From contig OW121846.1 of the NCBI GenBank assembly GCA_933228895.1, positions 50,238,107 to 50,302,106 on the forward strand: a stretch of DNA of 64,000 nucleotides, written 5' to 3'. Positions within the stretch are counted from its first letter, which is position 1. Each line of letters begins with the position of its first letter. Below are positions 22,299 to 33,134 of the stretch, piece by piece. This DNA comes from Platycnemis pennipes. Taxonomy: Eukaryota > Arthropoda > Insecta > Odonata > Platycnemididae. The position numbers and the translations under genes were made by a program. The notes beneath the pieces are model-generated. The model was given only the letters and a program-made list of their open reading frames with translations. It was not told where the DNA came from and ran no database searches.

Positions 22299-25200
22299 TA
22301 GGGATGTGTGAGTACTCGAAAATTCGAGTCGAGTCGAGTAGTTGGTACTCGACTCGAGTACTTCGAGTATTTTTACGAAAGTCGAGTCGAGTAGTTTTTG
22401 TCGACGGAGCCGCCAAGGCCAATAGGTTCAGAAATCTGCAGACAGGAAGCGCTATCATCAAAATCGAGTAAATCTCTGGTTACACGATAGATAACACGTA
22501 CGAACATGTACTTACGTACGTTCATTTACATTTGCCTGAATGGTTTCATGTACGTTTACGTTAACGGATTCATGTACGTTGGCGTGAACGAATTGATGAA
22601 TCGGTGGTTACACGATCCATGAAACCCTTACAGTATATAGTTCAACCTTAATAACTTAGTACCTTAGTACCTTAATAACTCTATGATGAAACCGCATATG
22701 TACCATATTCCTCCGAATATAGCCCCCCCTTTTTGGCCGAAATCTTCGCGGAAAAAGTCTGGGGGGGACTATATTCGAGCTCAAAGCACCTAATGTCCGT
22801 TGTAAAATTCCATCCCCTGAGTTTGAAGGTTTATATCACAAAAATGAGTTGTTAAATTTTAAAATAAAAAATATCGAACTAAATCTTGTTTATTTATACG
22901 TTTAATAATGTCAAAAATATATTTTTAGTTGGTTATATTACTTAATTTTTCAACTGAGACAGATAAAAACGCCGGATATTATTCAAGTTGCGGGAAGCAA
23001 GTTTGACGCCCACTTGAGGATACACATGAAAAGCCACTTCTCTTTTCTTCGCATAATATATGGAACATATATTTATCTTAGACTAAACAAAGTTTAAAAT
23101 ATGTAGATTACTCAGTTACTAATTGCGTTACGAATAATATTAAAAAATGCGCTATCTCAGCTTGCGGAAGTTGGAAATTTAGTTCATTTTGATGGTATTC
23201 TTCATGTTTGAAAACTAAGCACGAGTAAAATGACTTAACAAATTGGGAGAATTAGATATGCTTTCAACGTGTATATATTTATTTCGGAAAGCGAGCTCCA
23301 CGCGACAGGACTTTTGCCGAGAGATAAGCTGCTCGAGGTTGTCAAGTTGTAAGCTACTGTAGGTACCGCGCGCACCAAACACCACGCGAGAAAATGTCTC
23401 TAGTATGCACAGGAAAAATATCCATGTCTATGCTTGAATAAACGTTTATAGGTTGCAGCATTGACCAAAATAAAATCAGCGATAAGATAGATAGCTTTTG
23501 TCCCCACATTTCTCGGCTTCTCAACGAAAGAAACAAATTGCTTTTAAATTATGTTCAACTCCGTCTCCAAAATCTTTGCGCAAGGAGGCATAGTGACGGT
23601 ATGCTTCCAAAGAAACCGTCAGTTCTTAAACTGACACTGACTTGCAGTCTTAAAGGCGATACTTTTTTCAGCTATTGTCGAGTCCTCATGACTCATTCAC
23701 AGCGATAGGCGATCTGCTTGCAGCAGAAGATTCCACGCGCGCGCTACCTTTCTCTTTCAGGCATGCTCTGGACAGTTAAGCGTGCTTTTATAGCCGAAAA
23801 TAAATATATATCGATATGAAATAATCAACGAATTCTACTGAGATTTCATAAGTGGATTCATATTAATGACTCGAGAGCAAGAGAAAAGTCCAAACGGTGA
23901 TTTCCGGAACGGAAAGCGTGCGGGACGGAAAATAACGCAGTCTGACAAATTCATCAATAGCAAAAATATTAATGAACGTAATAGTATGAAACTTCGTATA
24001 ACTATTAACAAAACCCTTAGCTACAATATGTGAAAAGGAAAGTTTGATATCTCGATCTGTGTTGTTCTTACGATGCCCGAATTCGATGGATCCATCCGGT
24101 ACCAAAAATAAAACGCTAAAAATCCGTTCTTAAACACGTACTTCAGTAAAAAAAATTGTAAAAATATTTTAATACTACCAGTAAACGTAGAAATAAACAA
24201 GCATTAATTTGATATACTTTAATTTAAAATCGCTTTAGCCATCTTGGAGATATTGGTCTTCAAACTCACGGGTGAAGGAAATTTTGTAACGGATGGTAGG
24301 CATCGTATTATAAGGGCATTACGGATGATATTGGTATCGTATAAAACTTACAAGTTTTACTATTCCATTTTTTTATTTCCTATTTAGGATTATTAATTAC
24401 ATCATTAATTGCCAAGTTCCTAGTCATATCTTAAGATAGATAATTATAAATATCTATAGATCTATAATAAATTTTTGTTCAAATATATTTCCTTAGAAAT
24501 CGAAAACTTTAATCCACAGGACTCTATACAAAATTCATATACCTGCTCACATTCATCCGTGAATGAAAATTCATTGTTCAAACATTATTAACTTGCATTA
24601 ATGGATATTGGAAATAACCCATGCTGATATTGGGTGTTCATGCATCGTGCAAATGGGGGTGATTGACACAGGTCATTTTTATCATTCTAAGTTCTATCAT
24701 GTTTAGGCTGAAATCATCGATTTTGAAGAGATGGTGCCAATAATTGGAAGAGTAAGAAAAGTATATGTTAAAAAAATAACTATGTAATTAACGGCCAACC
24801 ATAAATTTGAGGCGCGAGCTTATCAAATATTTACTGCACAAGCAAGGGATTTTGTATGAAATTCACTGCTCTGTTGGACTAACCCCGGCATACACGACAT
24901 TGCTGAGAAAGCATTTAGCTCTGGCAAGAAACACATAGGAATGCGAGATACAAGGAATGCTCTTCTAATTAGGCTTATGTATTCCTTAAGAAAAATTATT
25001 TTGCTTCCTAGCTTACTTTCGTTATAAGTTAATACGGCATGCCACTCGTATAGGCCTCATATTATGCCTAAGTACACTCTAGGTACCATACTGCAAGCTA
25101 ATTTACACATTTTTGAGTAATCCTAGGAATGAAGGTAATTTTCTTATTTCGAGAACTAGAGGAAAATTTACTTTATGTCTTTTGGCCTGCGCTACATGCC

Positions 25201-25400
25201 ATATTTGACTGTTTATGACTATGCATTAGGTAGATAGACCTGCCATTTGATAGTCGGATTGCTGGCTAACTTTAATTGCAATGACTTAAGTAAGAACTGG
25301 GTCTCTTCACTCACGTACAATAATGTACAAACTCGACTCGATACTCGCGAGTACTTGACAACTCGACTCGAGGTCAAAAAGTGCTACTCGCACATCCCGA
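22299..25400. mobile_element. hAT-like element (inner) nested in the hAT MITE
   Basis: Termini TAGGGATGTGTGAGTACTCG at 22299 and, inverted, TCGGGATGTGCGAGTAGC ending at 25400. Subterminal regions are rich in CGAGTCGAGT-type repeats on both sides. The flanking 8-mers GTCGGTTC and GTGGGTTC differ at one position, as expected for an old hAT 8-bp duplication. The 3.1-kb interior shows no hAT transposase; it includes the inverted R copy 2 and a GAATATAGCCCCCCC / GGGGGGGACTATATTC inverted pair at 22714-22775. Confidence 0.75.
23296..24775 (-). repeat. Repeat R copy 2 (inverted, uninterrupted)
   Basis: Inverse complement of copy 1. For example, 24060-24130 matches 27121-27185, 24140-24350 matches 25755-25960, and 24360-24770 matches 21890-22280. 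It retains the uninterrupted sequence at both places where copy 1 carries an insertion: TTAA at 24130-24133 (TTAA element of 25961-27121) and TTTTATAC-type sequence near 24345 (hAT MITE of 22282-25754). Homology to copy 1 stops sharply near 23296. Confidence 0.8.
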
Positions 25401-25960
25401 GTGGGTTCGGTTCTTCGGTTCTCGGTTCTACCAGTTCTTGAGCTTGGAACCGGAACAGAGGCAAAAAATAATCGGTACCGAAATAATTGGCGCGAAAACC
25501 AGTTTTAAACCTACTCACACTCCGAAAGTGGAGGCTTCACATTAAAACCTGGTGAAATAGTGTACATAGATGCTTCAAAGTCGTGAATTATTCTAATTCA
25601 GTCTCTGAAAATGATTATTCATTACTTTATTTACCATTAAGCAATGCAAAGTAAGTGGTAAATTAAGATCCGAAATGGGAATCGGAACCGAGAACCGAAG
25701 TTAAGAACCAAACATGAACCGGAACCGAAAAAAAGTGGAACCTGCCCATCCCTATTTTATACAATACCTATATCATCCGTAATGCCCTCAATAGGATCCC
25801 TAATATCAGTTACAAAATTTCAGTCCAAGTTTGAAGACCAATATCTCCAAGATGGCCAATGCGATTTTAAATTAATTTATACCAAATTAAAGCTTGTTTA
25901 TTTCCACTTTTACTGATGGTATTAAAATATTTTCACAAATTTTATTTACTGAAGTACATG

Positions 25961-27121
25961 TTCACTGCGTCGTGACCCACCGGTGGGTCACGCAGATGCG
26001 TCTAGCACGGTGGCCATAAAATTCTGTGAATTGTCGTAACTTGCAAGGAGTATTGTGAGAGTAGGAATCAAGGACTTCTCAAGTGACTTCACCCAGAGGT
26101 TAGTCACTGTTCAAATAATAGACTACTATGTGACACTTAGTGTGACCCACCGGTGGGTCACGCCGCCCCTTCTGAAACTTTTTTCAGCGTGAGCGGTGTG
26201 GCCCACCGGTGGGTCACGAACAAATTTACATATTAGCGTATTTTATCCAAAATATGTTTATTTTATGCTTTCTTTTTGTTTTTTTTCATGTTTATGCGAT
26301 TTTTATACATAAGGATGAACAATACTCGATATAGTAAAACATATCAACTTATTAAAAATAATGAAAATGTTTAGGAAAATTTTTTCTCCTCAACCTCTTG
26401 GCTGTCCGTCAGTTGCTCGTAAACTTAACAGTCCGAACTGCACTCGCCCGGCTGGGTGATTGACTCTCTCTCTTCCCTTCCCCCCCCCCCTCTATGGAAG
26501 GGAATTGGGAAAGGGTAACTGAGCGTTCTTGAGCCAATCCCTCAGTGGTGGATGAGTGACCGTGCCCTTTCCGGGTGAACGTCTTCCGAAATGCAGACAC
26601 TACTTTTTTCTGAGTGAGACAAACCACTATGTACTCTTTCCAAAGGATACCCCTTCCCTTTTCTAATAGTGTGAGCAGGGCTGGGGAATCGGTACGCACG
26701 GATGGGCATCTACGTCTCACAGACGGGCGCGAACAAGGGCAGGCGCAATAAACAGAGATGGGTGGGAGTCTCCTGGGTTTTCCTAACATCAGCAAATCTT
26801 TACTACATGCATTGTATTGTTGCCCCTCTCTTCCCCCATCCCACGCCAGGGTCTAGAAGATAGCGTGCCCCACGTGGCCGGTGGAGGGGTGGGCTGGGGG
26901 CGAAGCTGGGAGTAGCCTCCCACAGCCTTCCTCTAATCTCAGGAAACAGCTCAGTGTTGCCGCTTCAACCACCATCCCTCGGCAGTGGCCAGAAGCTCGG
27001 AAGGACTGTGACCCACCGGTGGGTCACACCGCCCACGCAAAAGGCTGAGTGTGACCCACCAGTGGGTCACGCCACGCTGTGAGGGGTAGGGCTTTAAACA
27101 GCTCCGCAGTGAACGTGTTAA
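25961..27121. mobile_element. TTAA element with five GTGACCCACC/GGTGGGTCAC palindromes, copy 1
   Basis: Near-identical to 48129-49294. Palindromes at 25972-25991, 26142-26161, 26198-26217 (one mismatch), 27008-27027 and 27051-27070 (one mismatch). The right terminus is GCAGTGAACGTGTTAA ending at 27121; the left terminus has lost its TTAACACG, but TTCACTGCGTCGTGACC is still present. The empty target TTAA is kept at 24130-24133 in repeat R copy 2. The interior is noncoding, with a C-rich tract near 26480 and a TCTAGAAGATAGCGTGCCCC region. Confidence 0.85.
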
Positions 27122-29478
27122 GATCGGATTTTTAGCAAGTTTTTTTTTGTGTACCAGATGCTTCCATCCAATTTGGGGCATCGTAAGAACAACACAGATC
27201 GAGATATCAAACGTTCCTTTTCACATGTTGTAGCTAAGGCCTTTGTTAATAGTCATACGAAGTTTCATACTATTACGTTCATCAGTATTTATGTTATTGA
27301 TGAATTTGCCAGACTGCATTATTTTCCGTCCCACATGCTTTCCATTCTGAAAATCACAGTTTGGACCTTTATCTTGCTCTTGATTACATTAATATGAATC
27401 CACATATGAAATCACAATAGAATTCATTGGTTATTTGATATCGATATATATTTAGTTTTTGCTTTAAAAGCACGCTCAATTGCCCAGAGCATGCCAGGAA
27501 GAGAAAGGTAAGGCACGCATGGAATCTTCTGTTGCCAGCAGCTCGCCTATGGCTCTGAATGAGTCATAAGAACTCGACAATAGCGGAAAAAAGTATAGTC
27601 TTTAAGAATGCAAGTCAGAGCCAGTTTAAGAACTGATGGTATCTTTGGAAGCATACCATCACTATGCCTCCTCGCGCAAAGTTTTTGGAGACCGAGTTGA
27701 GTATAATTTAAAGTGCAATTTGTTTCTTTCGTCGAGAACCCAAGAAATGTCAAGACAAAAGCTATCTCACTATCGCTGATTTTATTTTGGTGAATACTGA
27801 AACAAATTATCTTTTATTCAAGCATAGGCAAGGATATTTTTCCTGTGCATACTAGAGAAATTTTCTCGTGTGGTGTTTGGTGCGCATACCTACTGTAGCT
27901 TACAACTTGGCAACCAGCTTATCTCACCTGGCTGAAAGTCCTGTTGCGTGGAGCAGTACCGCAAAGTACGAATTAACACATCGTATTTATCTTTAGTAGC
28001 ATTATTTGTCAACTACAATTTAGAATACAATATTTGTTCTATCTCTACATTATTTAAAGTCCAATCAAGTCCACACACTGACGATTTATGGCCGGCCCTG
28101 GCGTACCTTGCACGCGCGCTCGCACTTTTTCATTGTTCTTTTGTTAATCCAAGTTCAAACGGAGACATAGGAGCGGAATGGGCAGAAGATGGACAAGTGA
28201 TAAAGCATCTACTCAGTCACACGACAGCAGAGAGCGGTCGTATGGGGAAGGGGTGGAGTTCAGCCCGTCTGTCTTCGTCTGCCAGTGCAGGAGTAGTTGA
28301 TTAACATGGTGAGAAACGAAGTTAACAAAAACATTAGTTCTCTTTCGGAAGAAGAAACAGTGCCTATATGCCAACTAGAGCTAAAGCACAGCAGGCTCTT
28401 AGAAAAATTAGCACCCTTTACCGGGCCAGTGATGCTTCCGCCGAAGACTTTAGCAAATTTAGTGAAGTGGAAGGGTCTCCGCTTTCGGCAACTGCCAGTA
28501 TACTGAAGCAGACGATGCTTCAATGATTTTTCAGCCAGGGATAGAAATTAAAAGCACTGTGCTGTTAATGTGAAGGGTGCATATGCGTGATACTAAAGGT
28601 CCAACGCTTGTTTTGTTATGCGTTTTCTCATCGCGACAAAGTCGTCAGTTTTCTGTTGCCAAAGAATAATAAATTTCCTTATAATTTTACGATTCATATA
28701 TCCTGGTTTCGATTATTTTTTCCCCTGAGCAGAAATAATGGGAATACTTGTTTTCTGGTACATTTGTTGATTTGTACATATTTTTTAATGTTTTCGTTAA
28801 TACTGCCAGGACCGATTTTATGCGAATAATTAAAATCTATCCCGTTCAACATATTTTTATTTTACAATTCCTGAATTCATGGATACATACAATTTTGAGT
28901 GAATGCATCGATAATTCTTGGCACAAGTATTTCACGGAAGTTACCTCCGTTCCCTCTAGATCCTCCGAACGGCAGCACTAGTACGACACACGATGTGCAG
29001 CGCAACCTACAGAGGCATTTGCGTCAGTAAATAAATACTCGCTGCAACTACTTTTCGAGGGATAACTGAATGTGAATTTTAGGATCGGCTTGAAAGAGGT
29101 AATTATGCCACAAATATTTTCGACCGCCGAAAAATGTTGTGTTTCTGCGATTCATTACGGCAACTTTCCTAACCAATGGACGTACAAGTTAACAATCGAA
29201 TACTTCAGCAAAGCGTAAACCAGGGTGGCTACTGAGACCCAAATTTTTAAATTCCCTGACTATTCCCTGACTTTTTCCTGACGGACTCACAAATTTCCCT
29301 GACCGATCGCCAAAAGGGCTCTACTATTATCAGACTATCTAAACTATTATCTGCTGAATTAAATTTCCGTCAAAACTCAGAAAATGTTAAAAGCTGAAAT
29401 CAATAAATTAAAAGCTACAAGTATACCCTAATGAAAAAGTATATTAAACCTTCATAAGTTAAACCCTCATGCCAACTA

Positions 29479-30896
29479 CAGTAGAAGCCCGGTATAGTGA
29501 GTACGGCTTATTGCGAGAATCACGTTCTAGCGAGTGATTGTCTTTGTACCGCCAAAAGGCCTATGTTTTACATGTAAAATAAAGCGGATATAGCGAGGCC
29601 AAAAAGTTCCTTCCACGGTATACGCTTGGTATTACGACAGATATCTCTCAAAAGCGATGCACCGCCTAGCAAAAATAAACTATTGTGTTTTGTATTATCT
29701 GCTAATTAAACTAAAAATACAAGATGTGTGCCATATCTACAACACCTAAAGCCAGTTATGTCCAAACATTAACGATTTACGGCCTTCAGTACGCTCTGCG
29801 CGCTCCCATTTTACGTTCTTCTTTTGTTAGGCCCAGTCATCAGTGGGAGTGGGCAGACGACGAGCAAGATGAGAGTAGGAGAGGGAGTTAGGTCTAGGCA
29901 TGGGCGATATTGATAATTCAATATCGGGATACGATAATTTTAGCATATCATAAGGTGGCGATAACTATAACTCAGCGTGACGATAAATATCGTCTAATCG
30001 TACCCCGATATGTTATCGGGGCACGATAAGATGTCGGGGCACGATAAGATATCGTGGTGCGATAAATATCGCAAAATAGGTATCGCGATAACTATCACGA
30101 TAAACATCACGATAAACATCACGATAAATATCGCGATAAAATATCATGATATCGTGACCATGATAAATATCGCGATAAAATATCATGATATCGCGCCCCG
30201 ATAAAATATCACGATATCGCGCCCCGATAAAATATCACTATATATTATCACGATAAATATCGCGATAAAAGATTGTGATATTACGCTCGTTCAAACATAG
30301 CGTGTTCGCGCCCGATGAATTGTCGTGATGTTGCTCCAGTTAATCGTGTCGGAAAAAGACAGCCGTAAGTTGGCCTTCGCTTAAGCTTGAAAAATATCTA
30401 CGACCCCCGAAACATGCCATATTTCAGTGAACCTTCAGGCCAATTTTCCCAACTGATGGACATACTGGTTAACATTCGAAAATTCGACAAAGCTGATATT
30501 ATCGTCATGACATATTCGCAAAATTATCCAAAAACTTCCACAGTATACCTAATATTTTAATTCTGACTAGTAACGCTGTCTTAACAGCTTTCTTCGGCGA
30601 TCGAAAAATAGAGGAACTGAAAGAAAAACATCGAAACTAGGGGAATTAATATTTGATATAATAGAAAATGTCCTGTTTCTTTCTTGAAATATGTTGATAT
30701 TCTACCAGATTGTGCCTGAAATGACTTTTTTGCTGTTTACCTTCGTCAAATACCACGGAAACAAAAGAAAAACTGTAAATACGAACGACTATGAGAATTA
30801 GGTGGGTTTTTTTAACACCATCAGATATAACGAGCGCTCGATTTAGCGAGCGATTTCCGAGGGATTATGAGCACTCGTTATACCGGGATTCCACTG
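29479..30896 (+). mobile_element. Tigger-like MITE, full length copy A
   Basis: TA at 29477-29478 and 30897-30898. Left end CAGTAGAAGCCCGGTATAGT, right end inverse of CAGTGGAATCCCGGTATAAC. 1,418 bp with no transposase. The middle (29900-30290) is a GATAAATATCACGATAAAC / GATAAGATATCGGGGCAC minisatellite. Shared modules with the other copies include CGCCAAAAGGCC, GTCGGAAAAAGACAGCCG and TTTTTCGATCGCCGAAG. Confidence 0.85.
29900..30290. repeat. GATA/ATCG minisatellite in Tigger-like MITE A
   Basis: Degenerate tandem units of about 12-18 bp dominated by CGATAAATATC, GATATCGCGCCCC and GATAAGATATCGTGG. Almost every unit contains ATATC or GATATC and is self-complementary in part, so the whole tract can fold back. 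Confidence 0.85.
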
Positions 30897-32538
30897 TATA
30901 CGCCCTTTTCTTACACATTCCACGGCCGTATATCGTATTTCGGTGGCCATATATGTTTTCTTCGGTAAAATTACAATGATGATGTCTAATCCTTCAAGAA
31001 AAAAGTGGCGTGTCGCGGTATTTCTGGGAAAATGAGGATTACTGAAAAGTCATCGAAGAGAAAGTTAATGGCCAATTTATGGCAAGTTAATGGTGGACTC
31101 CGGTACAGGTATTACTAAGGTGCGCGAAAAATACAAACCAAAGGCAAGTTGTTGGACTGCATCAAACTCGGATGGCACGAGTGACATTCAGAAGCGAATA
31201 ACAAATTGATTAACGTGGTTATAACCCCTAGATTGTGAGAGGGAACCAAAAATGTACAAATATTTGTATAAACAAACAAAACGTAATGGCGCCACTGCGA
31301 ACGAGGCAATTAGCAACGGCAGCATCATATTCAGGAATATCATATTTGAGGTGTTTTTTGACATGACTAAATTGCTTCGAGAGGGAGCTAAGGGGACCAT
31401 TCAATAACTACATCGAGCGTGAAAGGTGGGGACGGGAGGATGACTCTTCTTACTGTCTCATGAACGGGGCTATGGGAATCGAATATGATCTTATGCAAGA
31501 TTTTGTTTACACGAGTGATCATACTTATATTACCTTTCTAATAATCATCGTATCATATTTTTATAACTGCAAGCACATATTTACTACAAGCTATTGTGCT
31601 CCACCTGCCTCCAGATCTGAGTCTCAGAAGTTAAAAATAACATGAGGTAAAATTTTCTGAACAACATAGCCTCGGATTCCTTGTGATGAGCGTAATTCAT
31701 GTGATCATGAATTTTAACACTAATAGGCAAATATCGCATTACGGATGTACACAAGGGATACATTGTACGTCTGATTCAAATCTAAGTAACTAAGAAACAC
31801 TAATAAGAAGATTCACAACTGAATGTTCCACAAATTGATGGGGCTTATTCCATGCACGTCGGCGACGGATATTAGTTTTAGTCGGTAAAATAAAGGGCGG
31901 GAAAGACTGGCCGATAAACATAATGGTAGAAAAATAACGAGAATTTCGATGTTTCTCCCTGACTGTCACGATAATTCCCTGACTTTTCCAGAAATGCAAT
32001 ATTCCCTGACAATTCCAGGTTTTCCCAGTTTTCCCTGACGATCGCCACCCTGGTAAACTATTGATTTGGAAGATTTAATTGGCAAAATACACGATAAATA
32101 TGCAATTGTGCACGAAAACAGCCCTTCTACCTGTTTCTAATAGCATGGCAACGAAAGAAAAACGGAAAGTAAGAACAACTGTGCAAATTGAGAGGCTTAA
32201 TACAACACCTTCGGATATAACGAGGCCATTGAGAGCACTCGTTATACCGAGATTCCACTGTATTAGCTACTTCACAAAGCTTTACATAAATAAGATTCTC
32301 CGCTGTTGTATAAGGGAGAATTCCTGATGCCTAAAAATCTTCAGCACAAGGAATTAGTGAGGAATTAGAGTGCAGCTCACAGCCAAAATCCATTTGTGCA
32401 TTACATAATGAATGCAGCAAATATATTTCATCAGCCACTTATGCTATGTACATTTTTTAAAGTTTAAAGCAATGTTAGGAGTGTTATGCTGAACCAAACA
32501 ATACCAATCTCATTAAATTATTGGAGCACCAAACATAC

Positions 32539-32735
32539 CTGTGTCTAGGTCTCGGGTTAAAGCGAAGCTTCCTCCTTATCAGATGAGATGCATTGCAGTT
32601 AATCTCCAGAACAGATTCTTCATGTTCCAAAGCTTCCTGCAAGACTGCACGGACAGCTTGAGCTGCATCATCTATTTCATAATCGTGGGTTGTTCGTAGT
32701 GGCATTTCAAGTTCCAAGGCCAAAACATTGTCCGC
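32539..32735 (-). CDS. KIF3B: KIF3B-type kinesin-II, tail exon
   Basis: 197 nt, 65 codons plus two bases. Acceptor TTTCATTCCAG, donor AG|GTATGT. The peptide begins ADNVLALELEMPLRTTHDYE, which is the conserved tail block of KIF3B (A-E-N-I-x-L-L-E-L-D-M-P-x-R-T-T-x-D-Y-E in vertebrates); KIF3C has a different sequence here and KIF3A lacks it. It continues as an amphipathic acidic helix (AVLQEALEHEESVLEI) and a basic end (RRKLRFNPRPRHR). The tail binds the KAP accessory subunit and cargo. The next intron is 25.5 kb. Confidence 0.95.
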
Positions 32736-33134
32736 CTGGAATGAAATATACAGACAGACATCAAGATCAGAAAAATTTTGCCTTAAGACAAATAATGAGT
32801 TCATCAAATGCAGAAAATACAAAAAAAGAGGATAAACAACAATGTATCAAGGTTTTTTTAATGCAAAAACAAACTTCACTTGAATTACAGCACCAACAAA
32901 ATACACCCAGTTTTCTTTTTATTTCTCATAAATTACTTAAGACCACAGTATTTGAAAAATTTACATTGCATGCTGAGATATGCAGCCCATGTTTGGACAG
33001 GTTCATGAGGAAAAAAGACATTTTCGCCACAAAATTCATTTTTCCCCTTGAGCCAGTCACACAATTCGTCAAAAATACTAATCAGCAACCACTGAGCACT
33101 GGCAAAGTTGAAATCTTCTAGAATAATAGAGATA

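Larger units (their letters stand above)
22282..25754. mobile_element. hAT MITE (outer), 7/8-bp target duplication
   Basis: Left end TAGGGAAGGGTCGGTTC at 22282; right end GGAACCTGCCCATCCCTA ending at 25754, the inverse of TAGGGATGGGCAGGTTCC. Flanking 8-mers are TTTTACAC (22274-22281) and TTTTATAC (25755-25762), one mismatch. Without the nested element this is only about 371 bp, so it is a non-autonomous MITE. Copy 2 of repeat R at 24340-24350 has the uninterrupted site with a single TTTTATAC (read on the minus strand), which confirms the insertion. Confidence 0.8.
29221..32052. mobile_element. CAGGGTGGC-terminus DNA transposon, 6-bp direct repeat
   Basis: Left end CAGGGTGGCTACTGAGACCC at 29221; right end GACGATCGCCACCCTG ending at 32052. 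The direct repeat GTAAAC lies on both sides (29215-29220 and 32053-32058). The subterminal zones carry repeated TTCCCTGAC words (at least four on each side). The class is uncertain: such ends are common in arthropod hAT-like non-autonomous elements, but a 6-bp duplication is atypical. It hosts the Tigger-like MITE of 29479-30896; without it the element is about 1.4 kb, with no transposase seen. Confidence 0.75.
21880..32260 (+). mobile_element. Repeat R copy 1: large Tigger-like relative split by nested insertions
   Basis: The pieces 21880-22281, 25755-25960, 27122-29220 and 32053-32260 read as one continuous repeat of about 2.9 kb once the insertions are removed. The first three pieces are matched in inverse order by copy 2 at 23296-24775 (homology ends near 27955). 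The later pieces are diverged relatives of the Tigger-like MITE family (compare 29041-29220 with 30380-30490), and the right end at 32260 is a Tigger-like terminus (GAGATTCCACTG followed by TA). A frame near 28370-28525 (AQQALRKISTLYRASDASAE) could be a Tigger transposase C-terminus, but this is weak. The left terminus is not identified. Confidence 0.5.

Noticed and set aside
23863..24105. 80-codon frame conserved in repeat R copies (also 27149-27397)
   Set aside because: Both copies are similar because they are the same repeat; the differences include non-conservative changes and I see no family match. It may be residual coding sequence but this is not supported.
26409..26795. 128-codon minus-strand frame
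   Set aside because: Lies inside the non-autonomous TTAA element; the second copy of the element (48536-48909) has the frame broken, so it is not conserved.
29900..30290. CRISPR-like direct repeats
   Set aside because: Repeats are short, degenerate and adjoin without spacers; the context is an arthropod-type MITE, so this is a minisatellite.
32690..33121. 143-codon plus-strand frame
   Set aside because: Overlaps the KIF3B tail exon in antisense and has no recognisable domain.
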